Source: Tenacibaculum sp. MAR_2009_124
GTDB lineage: Bacteria; Bacteroidota; Bacteroidia; Flavobacteriales; Flavobacteriaceae
DNA length: 64,000 nucleotides
Assembly (NCBI RefSeq): GCF_900105455.1
Contig: NZ_FNSF01000001.1
Location: forward strand, 1,183,001-1,247,000
Reading direction: 5' to 3'
Part shown: one piece after another, positions 1 through 9,194 of the stretch
Layout of the letters: each line of letters begins with the position of its first letter
Numbering within the stretch: position 1 is the stretch's first letter
Notes under the pieces: model-generated
What the model was told of the DNA's origin: nothing
Databases searched by the model: none
What the model saw: the letters and a program-made list of their open reading frames with translations, nothing else
Made by a program: the position numbers and the translations under genes

Positions 1-1925
1 ACACCTACATAATCTACACCACAAGTATATAAATCCGGAGTTTTAGTTAAACCACGTAATACCGCATAACCACCATGACTTCCTCCATAAATAGCTACCT
101 TACTTTTATCTACCCAACCTTGATTAATAGCGTATTGAAGACCATCTTCAACATCATCCATTGCTTTTCTTCCAATCTGTTTAAATCCTGATTCTAAAAA
201 TTTCTTTCCATAACCACCTGATATTCTAAAGTTAACTTGAAGTGTAGCATATCCTCTACTTGCAAACAATTGTGCCTCTGGGTTAAATCCCCAAGAATCT
301 CTAATACCTTGTGGCCCACCATGTGGATTTACAATTACAGGAACTTTATTTCCTTTTTTTGCTTCCCTTGGTAATGTGATATAACCACGAATTGTAAGTC
401 CATCTCTACTTTTAAAAGTAATAGGACGCATTTCAGCCATATCTTTTTCATTAAGATTAGGCATTAAATTATAAAGTAATTTAAATGTATCCTTCTTGGC
501 ATCATATGAATAGTATATACCGTATAGTTTATCACTTTGAAGGAAGATTAAATATTTACTTTCATCGTCCGTTACATCCGATATAGAATAACTATAATCA
601 GGAAATTTAGAGGTGATTCTTTTGTGCAATGTTTTATAATAATTGCTTACCGGAATAACATTTGCTTTCTCCCCTTCATATGAAAAATAGTCTAATTCAT
701 AATTTCTTTTTCTTGATAAAGACAAACCAGAGACATCATAATCTTCATTAGCAAATAATTTTTTAATTATTTTATCTTCCTTTAAATCATATAAATAAAT
801 TTGTGTTTTATCACTATATAAATTAGAAGAAACATAAGCCTCATGTTTATTATCAGAAGCATAATTAAAACTTATAATCGAAAAACGATCTTTCCAGCTA
901 AGTTTTTTCTTGATTTCATAGTTTTTACCATCTACAGTATAATACATATCAACAAATACTCCATCTCTAAGTATTGAGAAACCTCTTAAATTTCCATCTT
1001 TATCAAACTCATATCCATTAATAGGATTAGCAGCATCTTCGTTTTTATAAAGTTGTTCTAACTCACCACTAATAATATTGATTTTATAAGGTTCAAAAAT
1101 TGAAGGATTGTTCTTATTCATAGAAATAATCATATGGTTTTTGTCCTCTTTTAAACCATTCAATATTCTAACCTTAACACCATCATATGGAGTCAATTCT
1201 TTTTGATTTTTTCCGTCTACATCAACAGCGAACAAATGATAATCTTCATTCCCTCCTTTATCCATAACATATATTAATCGATCATCATTTGCCCAACCAA
1301 AACCTCTAATCAATTCTTCTTTCTCTTCAATAACTCTCGTTATTTTCTCTGTTTCAGTGTTTTTTACATAAACATGATTCTTTTTATTAGCATCTTTCTC
1401 TTGATAAGACATATAGTAACCATTAGGTGAAAAGCTAAAGCTTCTTGCCTTAGGTCTAGCAAAATAATCTTCTACAGAGTACTTATAATTGCCTGTATCT
1501 GCATTCATAAGCTTTTCTAATTCCGCTTCTGATGTCGGTAAAGCCGTATTACCAGGTAATGTTTTAACTGTTTTATTCAATATTAATGGAATTTCATTAG
1601 AACCTTGAAAGAAGGTTCCTTCAAATTTATTTTCTTTTAAATTCCCAACATATTTTATTCCAGCTTGATTGAATTTTATGGTTAAAATGTTGTTCGTAAA
1701 ACTGGTTTCATCCATAGGAATTCCCGAAGCCCCTTGAGATGGGCTGTCCATTGTTGATGAATATGATCCTGCTTCTAACTTAACGTTAAACAGTATCGGT
1801 ATCTTACTCTCTTTAATGGTTAGTTTCCCTTCCCATGCTCCAGTAATATCTTGGGCATTAATTTGTGTTAGCATACTAGAAAAAAAGAGTAATGTAATTA
1901 AACATTTTGAAATTATGGTTTTCAT
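1..1925 (-). CDS. S9 family peptidase (prolyl oligopeptidase-like), 3'-truncated by the window edge
   Basis: Reading leftwards from the ATG at 1925, the frame is open to the window edge (about 641 residues), so the C-terminus is missing. It starts with a signal peptide (MKTIISKCLITLLFFSSML, then a QINAQ-type cleavage region). About 100 residues of beta-rich sequence follow, then a long propeller-like segment with repeated 'SFSPNGYYMSYQEKD' and 'WANDDRLIYV' type blades. The alpha/beta-hydrolase domain begins near 'PVIVNPHGGPQGIRDSWGF', and the serine-nucleophile motif GGSHGGYA is visible near the edge. The catalytic Asp and His would lie outside the window. Known S9 enzymes of this class are periplasmic peptidases that cleave short peptides. 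The neighbour at 2163 is divergent. The family call is firm; the substrate is unknown. Confidence 0.9.
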   Translation of the reverse strand, partial: MKTIISKCLITLLFFSSMLTQINAQDITGAWEGKLTIKESKIPILFNVKLEAGSYSSTMDSPSQGASGIPMDETSFTNNILTIKFNQAGIKYVGNLKENKFEGTFFQGSNEIPLILNKTVKTLPGNTALPTSEAELEKLMNADTGNYKYSVEDYFARPKARSFSFSPNGYYMSYQEKDANKKNHVYVKNTETEKITRVIEEKEELIRGFGWANDDRLIYVMDKGGNEDYHLFAVDVDGKNQKELTPYDGVKVRILNGLKEDKNHMIISMNKNNPSIFEPYKINIISGELEQLYKNEDAANPINGYEFDKDGNLRGFSILRDGVFVDMYYTVDGKNYEIKKKLSWKDRFSIISFNYASDNKHEAYVSSNLYSDKTQIYLYDLKEDKIIKKLFANEDYDVSGLSLSRKRNYELDYFSYEGEKANVIPVSNYYKTLHKRITSKFPDYSYSISDVTDDESKYLIFLQSDKLYGIYYSYDAKKDTFKLLYNLMPNLNEKDMAEMRPITFKSRDGLTIRGYITLPREAKKGNKVPVIVNPHGGPQGIRDSWGFNPEAQLFASRGYATLQVNFRISGGYGKKFLESGFKQIGRKAMDDVEDGLQYAINQGWVDKSKVAIYGGSHGGYAVLRGLTKTPDLYTCGVDYVG

Positions 1926-2119
1926 TGTTCAGTTAATTATGGTTTGTAAATTGTTAATAGACATAAAAGATTAAGTTCTGTAAAATAATTACGCAATCAT
2001 TTAACAATTAGCAAAGTGTTATACCTTGTATGTTGTTTCAAAATCTATTTTGTTACGTTGAATAATATAATTAACATAAAATTAAGAGTTTTAAAAAAGA
2101 TTTAAGAGCCCAAAAAATA

Positions 2120-2147
2120 TTGCAAACATGTCAATAACGTATATTTG
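2120..2147 (+). promoter_or_regulatory. Bacteroidota-type promoter (TTG-N17-TATATTTG)
   Basis: TTG at 2120-2122, a 17-base spacer and TATATTTG at 2140-2147 match the TTG-N17-23-TAnnTTTG consensus described for Bacteroides and Flavobacterium. It overlaps the most upstream possible (TTG) start of the AraC gene, which argues that translation starts further down, at GTG 2163 or ATG 2223. Confidence 0.6.
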
Positions 2148-2162
2148 TATAAAACCATCTTA

Positions 2163-3257
2163 GTGCTTATCCATTTAATTCAAATACTCGTTTTTTCGTC
2201 ATTTTTGCTACTTTCATTTATCATGCTTTCCAATCCCTTAAAAGTAAATAGAAAGGCCAATGTTTTATTTGGTATGTTCTTATTTTTGTGGGCCACTTTC
2301 TTTTTAGATGAAATATTAATACTAATAAAAGCACCACCTTTAGGCGGTATAGCTTCATTAACAATTGCGTTTTTTCAATTTTTAACACCTATTTTATTTT
2401 ATATAAGTGTTGTTTTTTTTACGAACCCTAACTATAAATTTAAAAAGCAAACTATAATCTACCTTATATTGCCATGTATATATTTAGGAGTTCTTATTCT
2501 TAATTTTATAGGTAATAGTTCACTTCAAATGATTTTGGTTTTATTACTTATTGGCCATGCATTCTTGTATACTTTACTGTCATATTTAAAAATTAGAAAA
2601 CATCAGCGAAAGATAAATTTATTTTCTTCAAACATATCAGAAATCGATTTGAACTGGCTAGTATATATCATTGGAGCCATTATTTTCACTTCCATTACTA
2701 TTGCCATTTTTAATTCTATTTATTTCGGTCTTCCATTGAATTTGTATGCCAATATAATAATGCTTGGTATTGCTTTTTTTATCGCTTATCATTCATTAAG
2801 ACAAAAGGAAATTTTTCCAAAAAATGAAAAACACCGAAAAGAAGTTATTTCGATTGAAAAAGATGAAAAGAAATTTGATATAATAAAGCGTAAATTGATA
2901 GAGGATGAAGATTTAGTACGGCTAAAATCTAAATTGAATTCTTTGATGAAAGAAAGTGAATTATATTTAAATCACGATGTCAATTTGGCTTCTTTATCTG
3001 AAGAAATGAAGGTAACTACACACCAACTCTCTTATATAATTAATAAAGGGTTTAATCAGAATTTTTTTCAGTTTATCAATACATATCGCGTTCAAAAAGC
3101 AAAAGAATTATTGTCCGATACTTCTACTGATAAACTATCTATTTTAGGGATTGCTTACGAATCTGGGTTTAGCTCTAAAACTACTTTTAATACAACTTTT
3201 AAGAAATTAACCAACCAAACACCTTCTGAATTTAAAAAACAACGTTCTAATTTATAA
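2163..3257 (+). CDS. AraC-family transcriptional regulator with membrane-embedded N-terminal half
   Basis: The N-terminal half (to about residue 225) has six or seven hydrophobic segments. The C-terminal 110 residues form a typical AraC double helix-turn-helix: 'VNLASLSEEMKVTTHQLSYI' leads into the first, and 'ILGIAYESGFSSKTTFNTTF' followed by 'KKLTNQTPSEFKKQR' is the second. This is a common Bacteroidota architecture in which a membrane sensor is fused directly to a DNA-binding domain; the ligand is unknown. The frame is open from a TTG at 2145, but a promoter-like element covers that codon, so I place the start at GTG 2163. ATG 2223 is the alternative, although it would remove the first membrane helix. 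The SDR operon downstream is a possible target by position only. Confidence 0.85.
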   Translation: MLIHLIQILVFSSFLLLSFIMLSNPLKVNRKANVLFGMFLFLWATFFLDEILILIKAPPLGGIASLTIAFFQFLTPILFYISVVFFTNPNYKFKKQTIIYLILPCIYLGVLILNFIGNSSLQMILVLLLIGHAFLYTLLSYLKIRKHQRKINLFSSNISEIDLNWLVYIIGAIIFTSITIAIFNSIYFGLPLNLYANIIMLGIAFFIAYHSLRQKEIFPKNEKHRKEVISIEKDEKKFDIIKRKLIEDEDLVRLKSKLNSLMKESELYLNHDVNLASLSEEMKVTTHQLSYIINKGFNQNFFQFINTYRVQKAKELLSDTSTDKLSILGIAYESGFSSKTTFNTTFKKLTNQTPSEFKKQRSNL

Positions 3258-3385
3258 GTACGAACTTATTTTTACTTCAACATTCTGTTTTTAAAGGGAT
3301 TCGTAATATGTTCTTGTTTGTAAAATCGAACATTTAAAGACCATTCTAGTACTAATTTAGCACCATATCTTAATATCGATTAAAT

Positions 3386-4171
3386 ATGAATGCTCAATCC
3401 CAAAAGAAGTACGCTCTTATTACAGGTGCCAGTCAGGGCCTAGGAAAAGAGTTCGCGATATCTCTAGCAAAAAGAAAACACAATGTAATACTAGTAAGTT
3501 TACCTAACCAAAATTTAAATAAACTGGCTGAACATATTAAATCTTTATTCGGAGTTAAAGTGTCTTATTTTGAAGTAGATTTTTCCTCGGATGAAAGTGT
3601 ACTTTCCTTAACTAAGGAGTTGAATAATAATTTTGAAATCGATGTATTGATTAACAATGCAGGTACAGGTGGAACGAAGAAAATTGAAGATGTTTCTCTA
3701 AATTATGTGACTACAATTATTCAAGTAAATGTAAAGGCGACAGCCGTTTTTACTCATCAATTACTTTCAAATTTAAAAAGACAATCACGCTCTTACATTC
3801 TGAATGTATCAAGTATTGCGGCCTTTGCTCCTGTTGGTTATAAAACAGTATATCCCGCTTCAAAAGCCTTTGTTCATTCATTTTCTTTAGGGCTTTCAGA
3901 AGAGTTAAAGGGCAGTAACATTTCTGTAAGTGTAATAAACCCAGGGGCTATGAAAACCAATCCAGAAATTACGGCGCGAATAGAAAAGCAAGGTTTTATG
4001 GGAAAATTAACCTTATTACATCCTAAAAAAGTGGCTGAATATTCTCTAACCAAAATGTTTAAAGGCACCACTTTCATATTAATCAATCCAATGAGTTGGT
4101 TTTTGTCCGTTCTTTTACCGAATTGGATCAAGGTACCTATGATGACTAATATTGTTAAACGGGAAGCTTAA
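3386..4171 (+). CDS. Short-chain dehydrogenase/reductase (SDR)
   Basis: A 261-residue classical SDR. The N-terminal Rossmann motif is TGASQGLG (residues 14-21), the NNAG motif is near residue 90, the catalytic Ser lies in 'NVSSIAAFAPVG', and the YxxxK pair is in 'YPASK'. It should reduce a carbonyl or oxidise an alcohol with NAD(P)H in the cytosol; the substrate cannot be read from the sequence. A C-terminal hydrophobic stretch ('PMSWFLSVLLPNWIKV') resembles that of SDRs acting on lipid or sterol-like substrates and may touch the membrane. It is followed after 12 bases by an epimerase-like gene on the same strand, so the two are probably co-transcribed. Confidence 0.9.
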   Translation: MNAQSQKKYALITGASQGLGKEFAISLAKRKHNVILVSLPNQNLNKLAEHIKSLFGVKVSYFEVDFSSDESVLSLTKELNNNFEIDVLINNAGTGGTKKIEDVSLNYVTTIIQVNVKATAVFTHQLLSNLKRQSRSYILNVSSIAAFAPVGYKTVYPASKAFVHSFSLGLSEELKGSNISVSVINPGAMKTNPEITARIEKQGFMGKLTLLHPKKVAEYSLTKMFKGTTFILINPMSWFLSVLLPNWIKVPMMTNIVKREA

Positions 4172-4183
4172 GATATCAATTGA

Positions 4184-5152
4184 ATGAAACATATTTTTAT
4201 TACAGGAATCTCTGGATTACTAGGGACTAATTTATGCCATGAATTATTAGATAAAGGATATTATGTTACTGGCTTAGTTAGAGATAAAAATAGCTATATA
4301 GGAAACACGCATGAGAACTTAAATTTACTAGAAGGCCAGTTATTTGATGATTTCTCGTCATTATTTAAAACTATTGATGTTGTAATTCATGCCGCAGCTG
4401 TAACAAATCAAGGATTGTTAGATTATTCAGACTATTGGGCGATTAATTGTAACGCGACGAAACAATTATATACTACTGCCATTCTGTGTAATGTTGAGCG
4501 ATTCATTTTCGTGAGTTCTGCTAATACTTTAGGCTATGGCACATTAAAACAGCTTGGTAATGAAAAAAAACAAGCAAATAACTTGTTTAAACAATCATAC
4601 TATGCAAAAAGCAAAATAGAAGCGGAAAAATACTTGGTAAGAAATAAATATAAGATAGAAACAATTATTGTAAATCCAACATTTATGCTTGGTGCCTATG
4701 ATAGTAAGCCTAGTTCAGGTAAAATAATATTAATAGGTTGGAACAAAAAGGTTGTTTTTTATCCACCAGGTGGAAAGAACTTTGTCCATGTAAAAGATGT
4801 TGCTATTGGAATAATTAAGGCTATGAATAAAGGAGTGTCCGGAGAAAAATATTTATTAGCCAATAAAAACTTAAGCTATAAAACGTTCTATAAAACTTTA
4901 AACCAGATTGTAGATCAAAATCCGATAATGGTAGAAATACCAAAAAGTGTTTTGGTACTATTTGGGTATTGTGGAAATTTGCTACGAAAAATAGGAATAA
5001 AATCAAGCTTAAGCTTAATAAATATGAAGATTCTATGTATTGAAAATTATTTTTCTAATAAGAAATCTGTTAAACACTTAAATATGGAGTATCAACCTAT
5101 TGAGAACGCCTTAAATGATGCTGTAGATTATTTTTCAAACCCGAAAAATTAA
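4184..5152 (+). CDS. NAD-dependent epimerase/dehydratase family protein (extended SDR)
   Basis: 322 residues with an N-terminal TGISGLLGTNL nucleotide-binding loop, 'DVVIHAAAVTNQGL' after beta-4, and a YYAKSKIEAEKYL active-site helix (YxxxK). These are hallmarks of the extended SDR family (dihydroflavonol-reductase or 3-beta-HSD-like). 'FVHVKDVAIGI' and 'GEKYLLANKNLSYKTFYKTL' are the usual C-terminal substrate-domain motifs. Together with the classical SDR just upstream it forms a two-gene redox operon, perhaps for a lipid or secondary metabolite. The exact reaction is unknown. Confidence 0.9.
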   Translation: MKHIFITGISGLLGTNLCHELLDKGYYVTGLVRDKNSYIGNTHENLNLLEGQLFDDFSSLFKTIDVVIHAAAVTNQGLLDYSDYWAINCNATKQLYTTAILCNVERFIFVSSANTLGYGTLKQLGNEKKQANNLFKQSYYAKSKIEAEKYLVRNKYKIETIIVNPTFMLGAYDSKPSSGKIILIGWNKKVVFYPPGGKNFVHVKDVAIGIIKAMNKGVSGEKYLLANKNLSYKTFYKTLNQIVDQNPIMVEIPKSVLVLFGYCGNLLRKIGIKSSLSLINMKILCIENYFSNKKSVKHLNMEYQPIENALNDAVDYFSNPKN

Positions 5153-5197
5153 TCTCATAAACTATAAAAACAAGATGTCTCCCCTTTCTTTTTCTAA

Positions 5198-5233
5198 GTC
5201 CCAGATTGTATTTAAATAATATTTATCTGGGAC
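5198..5233 (+). terminator. Inverted repeat downstream of the SDR operon
   Basis: A perfect 9-bp inverted repeat (GTCCCAGAT at 5198-5206, ATCTGGGAC at 5225-5233) with an 18-base AT loop lies 46 bases after the epimerase stop. No strong U-tract follows, so it may stabilise the 3' end rather than be a classic terminator. The rest of 5234-5330 shows nothing I can name. Confidence 0.45.
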
Positions 5234-5334
5234 ATTAAAAGAACTACTTATCCTTTATTATTGAAAAGCAAATATTTACAAAGTTTAACTAAGGTTGGTG
5301 TTAATACCTATGTAAGTAGGAGTTATGAAAAGCT

Positions 5335-5574
5335 TTATAAGTATGCAGTAAGTTTGCGGTAATCTTCCTTTATATAACCAAGAAAGAATGATTCTTGAAA
5401 TGCAGTGCTTAGTATTAAAGCTGAAGGAAATGTATTTTGTTTTTTAGGTAAAGTAAAACAAAAATCAATGTTGGAGCCGAATTTCTTCTTACGAATACAA
5501 ACTAATTCATACTTTAGAGATGCAAAAATGTAAAAAAGCAAGCCCATATTTTTCCTATCTATAGTTGATTTCAT
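5335..5574 (-). CDS. Small hypothetical protein (doubtful)
   Basis: An open frame of 79 residues from ATG 5574. The longer version starting at 5610 would begin inside a terminator hairpin and is unlikely. The product is rich in Phe, Leu and Lys ('MGLLFYIFASLKYELVCIRK'), with no signal peptide or domain I recognise. There is no clear promoter. It may be chance or an eroded gene, and is listed because 5234-5580 holds nothing else. Confidence 0.25.
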   Translation of the reverse strand: MKSTIDRKNMGLLFYIFASLKYELVCIRKKKFGSNIDFCFTLPKKQNTFPSALILSTAFQESFFLGYIKEDYRKLTAYL

Positions 5575-5586
5575 TAAACACAAAAA

Positions 5587-5608
5587 GCCCTGTAAATTAA
5601 TACAGAGC
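5587..5608 (-). terminator. Bidirectional Rho-independent terminator after the cold-shock gene
   Basis: CTGTA (5590-5594) pairs with TACAG (5601-5605), and the stem extends past one mismatch to a GC pair. It is flanked by A5 on the left (a U-tract for minus-strand transcripts) and T6 on the right. It fits the 3' end of the minus-strand cold-shock gene that stops at 5721. Confidence 0.6.
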
Positions 5609-5720
5609 ATATTTTTTGTTACATAGTTTCTTACATAATTTTAATTAAAATACACTTCATTAGCATTATCTAATAAAAGTGGTATATGATTATAAAATTA
5701 AGTAAGGGCAATTTTAAGCA

Positions 5721-6179
5721 CTATTTTATAAGACCTACACGTACGGCATTCATACCTCTTGGTCCTTTTTCTAATTCAAATGAAACTTTGTCATTCATAG
5801 AAATATCGTCCTTAAAACTACTTACATGCGTAAAATACTTTTCTTGGTTTTCTGAATCAAGTATAAAGCCAAATCCTTTCGAATCATCAAAGAAAGAAAC
5901 AACTCCTTTACGAATAGGATCAACTTGATCTTCTCTATCTTCAAGTTTAGGAATACTTATTTCTATGTTCTTTGCTTTAATCTTGATTTTTTCAGAAGGA
6001 TCCGGAGGAGTATCAGTTAATTGACCATTATGATCTACATAAGCGAACTCAATACCTTTTGATCCATTTTCTTCTTTGTCAAGCTTGCGAGCGTCCATCT
6101 TTTTTTGCTTCTCCTGACGCTTTTTTAAACGCTTTTTTTCTCTTTCACTTTTACTAAACGATTGTTGTGATTTACCCAT
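5721..6179 (-). CDS. Cold-shock domain protein with basic N-terminal extension
   Basis: 152 residues. The last 65 or so form a cold-shock (OB-fold) domain: 'RKGVVSFFDDSKGFGFILDS' contains the RNP1-like KGFGFI, and 'KYFTHVSSF' is the RNP2-like strand (usually VFVH). The first 40 residues are a very basic, probably helical segment ('REKKRLKKRQEKQKKMDARK'), followed by an acidic/proline linker. This tailed version is common in Bacteroidota, is roughly twice the length of a plain CspA, and probably binds RNA or single-stranded DNA as a chaperone. It is a single gene with its own terminator at 5587-5608. Confidence 0.88.
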   Translation of the reverse strand: MGKSQQSFSKSEREKKRLKKRQEKQKKMDARKLDKEENGSKGIEFAYVDHNGQLTDTPPDPSEKIKIKAKNIEISIPKLEDREDQVDPIRKGVVSFFDDSKGFGFILDSENQEKYFTHVSSFKDDISMNDKVSFELEKGPRGMNAVRVGLIK

Positions 6180-6312
6180 AAATTAATTTAAGGGCGTAAT
6201 TTACTGCTTTTTTAATTAAGAAATGGGCTTTTATAGTAAAAAAGCCTTCATATTGTAATGAGAATCGTGTTCATTACTTTTACTTTATTAGTATTTTACC
6301 GTTTTTCTTAAC

Positions 6313-7440
6313 TTAAATATGAACCAGTTTTTCGGCTGCAGCGGTTAAAGTGTCTTCTGTTTTTGCAAAACAAAATCTCAACATTTTCTTATCAGTTCCA
6401 TCTTTGTGAAAAACGGAAATTGGAATGGCAGCAATACCATGCTTTATAATTAATTCCTTTGCGAACTCCATATCACCCTTATCACTAATCTCACTGTAAT
6501 TAACAACCTGAAAATAGGTGCCTTCAGAAGGTAATATTTGAAATCGACTGGCTTTTAATAGATTTTGAAATAATGTTCTCTTCTTCGAGTACATTTTAGC
6601 GACTTCTTTAAAATCAACAACATCTAAATATTCAGAAATTACATATTGCGCGATACTATTTATACTAAACACCAAAAATTGATGTATCTTTTTTATTTCG
6701 GACATTAACATTTCGGGAGCAATCAAATAACCTACTTTCCACCCTGTGACATGTAATGATTTACCAAAAGAAGAAGCTATGATAGCTCGATCTCTTAATT
6801 TTGGACGAGAATTTATAGAGATATGTGAGTGTTTAAACGATATATATTCATAAACTTCGTCACTTAGCAGTAAAATTTCAGGATACTTTTCTAATATAGT
6901 TTCTAAAGCTTCAAATTCCTGTTCTCTCCATATTTTACCCGTTGGATTATGCGGATTATTTACTATAATCATTTTAGTTTTTACAGTAATTGCATCTTCA
7001 ATTCGATTAAAATTAGGGGAATAATCTTCATTCAATGAAATACGTATTGGCTTTCCTCCTGCTACCATAACTGATGGCTCATAACTATCGTAGCTCGGAT
7101 CTAATATAATGACTTCATCTCCAAAACCAATAAACGTGTTTATAGTGGTATAAATACCTTGAGTTGCTCCTGTTGTGATTAATAACTCAGAAGAAGTTTT
7201 AATTTTTCGCTGATAATTTCTCTCTGTTAAATCCGCTATCTTTTCTAAGAGTGAAGGTAAACCAACCATAGGAGTATATTGATGAATGTTTTCATTCAAT
7301 AATTTTTTTGATATTTCAAGTAAACGAGAGTCAACGTCAAAGTTTGGAAATCCTTGAGACAAATTTATAGCGTTATGCTTATTTGCCAATTGAGACATTA
7401 CTGAAAAAATACTTGCAGGAGTGTTTGGTAGCTTTGACAT
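6313..7440 (-). CDS. PLP-dependent aminotransferase, class I (methionine/kynurenine aminotransferase type)
   Basis: 375 residues, full length for fold-type I aminotransferases. 'NLSQGFPNFD' near the N-terminus and 'QYTPMVGLPSLLEKIA' are typical of the YbdL/kynurenine aminotransferase branch. 'NNPHNPTGKIW' holds the PLP-ring Asn, 'LSDEVYEYISF' the Asp/Tyr pair, and 'SFGKSLHVTGWKVGY' the Schiff-base Lys (about residue 227). It transfers amino groups between an amino acid (probably methionine or aromatic) and a 2-oxo acid in the cytosol. It is monocistronic, with free intergenic space on both sides. The reaction class is certain; the substrate is by family resemblance only. Confidence 0.88.
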   Translation of the reverse strand: MSKLPNTPASIFSVMSQLANKHNAINLSQGFPNFDVDSRLLEISKKLLNENIHQYTPMVGLPSLLEKIADLTERNYQRKIKTSSELLITTGATQGIYTTINTFIGFGDEVIILDPSYDSYEPSVMVAGGKPIRISLNEDYSPNFNRIEDAITVKTKMIIVNNPHNPTGKIWREQEFEALETILEKYPEILLLSDEVYEYISFKHSHISINSRPKLRDRAIIASSFGKSLHVTGWKVGYLIAPEMLMSEIKKIHQFLVFSINSIAQYVISEYLDVVDFKEVAKMYSKKRTLFQNLLKASRFQILPSEGTYFQVVNYSEISDKGDMEFAKELIIKHGIAAIPISVFHKDGTDKKMLRFCFAKTEDTLTAAAEKLVHI

Positions 7441-7778
7441 AGGATAGTTCTATCTTTATTTTTACGAAAATACTACAATAGAAGAAATTATCTCAATTTA
7501 AATAATTGAACTTGTAGAATGTTTTATTCTTTAAAAGAAAAATCCAGATTTTAAATTTTGATAAGTTTTTTTTAAAATTTCCTCATAGAGTTATGGAAAG
7601 AAAAAAGATTATAAGGTACCAATAAGAGTTTTTTCATCTTAAAAAAGTTTTAATGAATTCAATACCTGTGCATACAATATTTCCTTCTACCTAAAGTTAT
7701 CTTTTGTTTAGCGAAATAAAATCAGAATACATTACTTTTTATTTAGCTTCAAAGTACAATGATTATACTATTAGTTTT

Positions 7779-9167
7779 ATGAGAACATGCTGGAAAATAT
7801 TTAGATTATATAAATCTTTGTTAAAAGAATTAAAAACTACTTATATACTCTCTTGTATCCTTGTGGTATTCGTTTCTTGTAATAACTCGGAGTTATCATC
7901 CATTGAATCTACAAATCAGGGATATAATTCTAATCAATTTAACTCAGAGGTGGTTGTTAATTGGTTTAATTTAATGAAAAAATTAACCACTGAAACTTCT
8001 GGTTATACCCCTCCAGTTGCCGCAAGAGCTTTCGGATATACGGGTATAGCTTTATATGAAGGCATTCAATTAGGAACGCCTGAAAAAGAAAGTCTTTCCA
8101 ATAAACTAAATGAGTTAAATATTCTGGTTGACTTTGATGATACCAAAGTATATCATTGGTCGAGCGTAGCTAATACCATTTTAGGAAATATGATCAGCTA
8201 TTTTTATGATAATGCAACAGAAGCTAATAAATACCTCATAGACGATTTAAGAATGGAGTATAAAACTTTGTTCGCTATGAATATGGATAATTCTATTTTA
8301 GAGCGATCTATTACTTTAGGAAATCAAATTACTTCTCAAATTATAGAATGGTCGGAATTGGATGGCGGATTAAATGCCCAATTTTCAAATTTTCCGGATG
8401 ATTATACACCCATGCAAGGAGATGAGTTTTGGAAACCAACTGCTCCTGATTTTCTACCTGCTCTTCAACCTTATTGGGGAACGAACAGACCTTTTATGAT
8501 TTCGAATGTTGAAAACGTAAACCCTTTAACACCTCCTGAATATTCAACTGATGAAAATTCTGTATTTTATCAAAGAGCTTTATCAGTATATGAAGCCGTG
8601 AATAATGTTTCAACTGAGGGGGTAATTATTGCAGAATTTTGGTCGGATGATCCCGAGACGTCGGCAACACCGCCTGGGCATTCTATAGCCATCTTAAATC
8701 AATTAATTGAAGAGAATGATTTTAATCTTATGCAAGCATCGGAAGCTTTTGCCATGCTGGCTATAGGTATTAATGACGCTTTTATTTCTTGCTGGAAAAC
8801 TAAATATTCTACGAATTATATTCGCCCGATTACTTTTATTAATAACTATATTGATCCTAACTGGACGCCTATTTTAGTTACACCTCCATTTCCTGAATAT
8901 ACCTCGGGCCATTCTGTACAATCTGGTGTCTTAGCAAAAGTACTAAGTTCAATTTTCGGAGACAACTATAGTTTTATGGATAAAACGCATATGAATAGAA
9001 CAGATATTGACGGTACTCCACGATCTTTCGAAAATTTTATCGCAATGGCCGAAGAAGCGGCTATTTCAAGATTATATGGAGGAATTCACTATCAAGAGGC
9101 TATTGATAATGGCCTCGAACAAGGATATGCAATAGGTAATAATGTCATAGAGCTTTTTCAAGATTAG
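7779..9167 (+). CDS. Vanadium-dependent haloperoxidase / PAP2-superfamily lipoprotein
   Basis: The frame is open from a TTG at 7704, but the ATG at 7779 places a lipoprotein signal ('YILSCILVVFVSC') near the N-terminus, so I prefer it. The product (462 residues) has the vanadate/phosphate pocket of the haloperoxidase branch of PAP2 enzymes: Lys in 'CWKTKYSTNYIRP' followed by Arg-Pro, 'EYTSGHSV' (SGH core), and 'SRLYGGIHYQEAID' with the last Arg and His. Such proteins are exported and either oxidise halides with H2O2 or act as phosphatases; sequence alone does not decide which. It stands alone between divergent and convergent neighbours. The 7441-7778 gap is AT-rich with no exact TAnnTTTG element that I can see. 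Confidence 0.88.
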   Translation: MRTCWKIFRLYKSLLKELKTTYILSCILVVFVSCNNSELSSIESTNQGYNSNQFNSEVVVNWFNLMKKLTTETSGYTPPVAARAFGYTGIALYEGIQLGTPEKESLSNKLNELNILVDFDDTKVYHWSSVANTILGNMISYFYDNATEANKYLIDDLRMEYKTLFAMNMDNSILERSITLGNQITSQIIEWSELDGGLNAQFSNFPDDYTPMQGDEFWKPTAPDFLPALQPYWGTNRPFMISNVENVNPLTPPEYSTDENSVFYQRALSVYEAVNNVSTEGVIIAEFWSDDPETSATPPGHSIAILNQLIEENDFNLMQASEAFAMLAIGINDAFISCWKTKYSTNYIRPITFINNYIDPNWTPILVTPPFPEYTSGHSVQSGVLAKVLSSIFGDNYSFMDKTHMNRTDIDGTPRSFENFIAMAEEAAISRLYGGIHYQEAIDNGLEQGYAIGNNVIELFQD

Positions 9168-9194
9168 CCTATAGATCAACAATAGTTAAGCAGC

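Noticed and set aside
5686..5928. An 80-codon plus-strand frame over the cold-shock gene
   Set aside because: It is antisense to a clear cold-shock domain and has no support of its own.
7704..7778. The TTG-initiated 25-residue extension of the haloperoxidase-like protein
   Set aside because: It would place the lipoprotein signal about 60 residues inside the protein; the ATG at 7779 gives a more plausible N-terminus.
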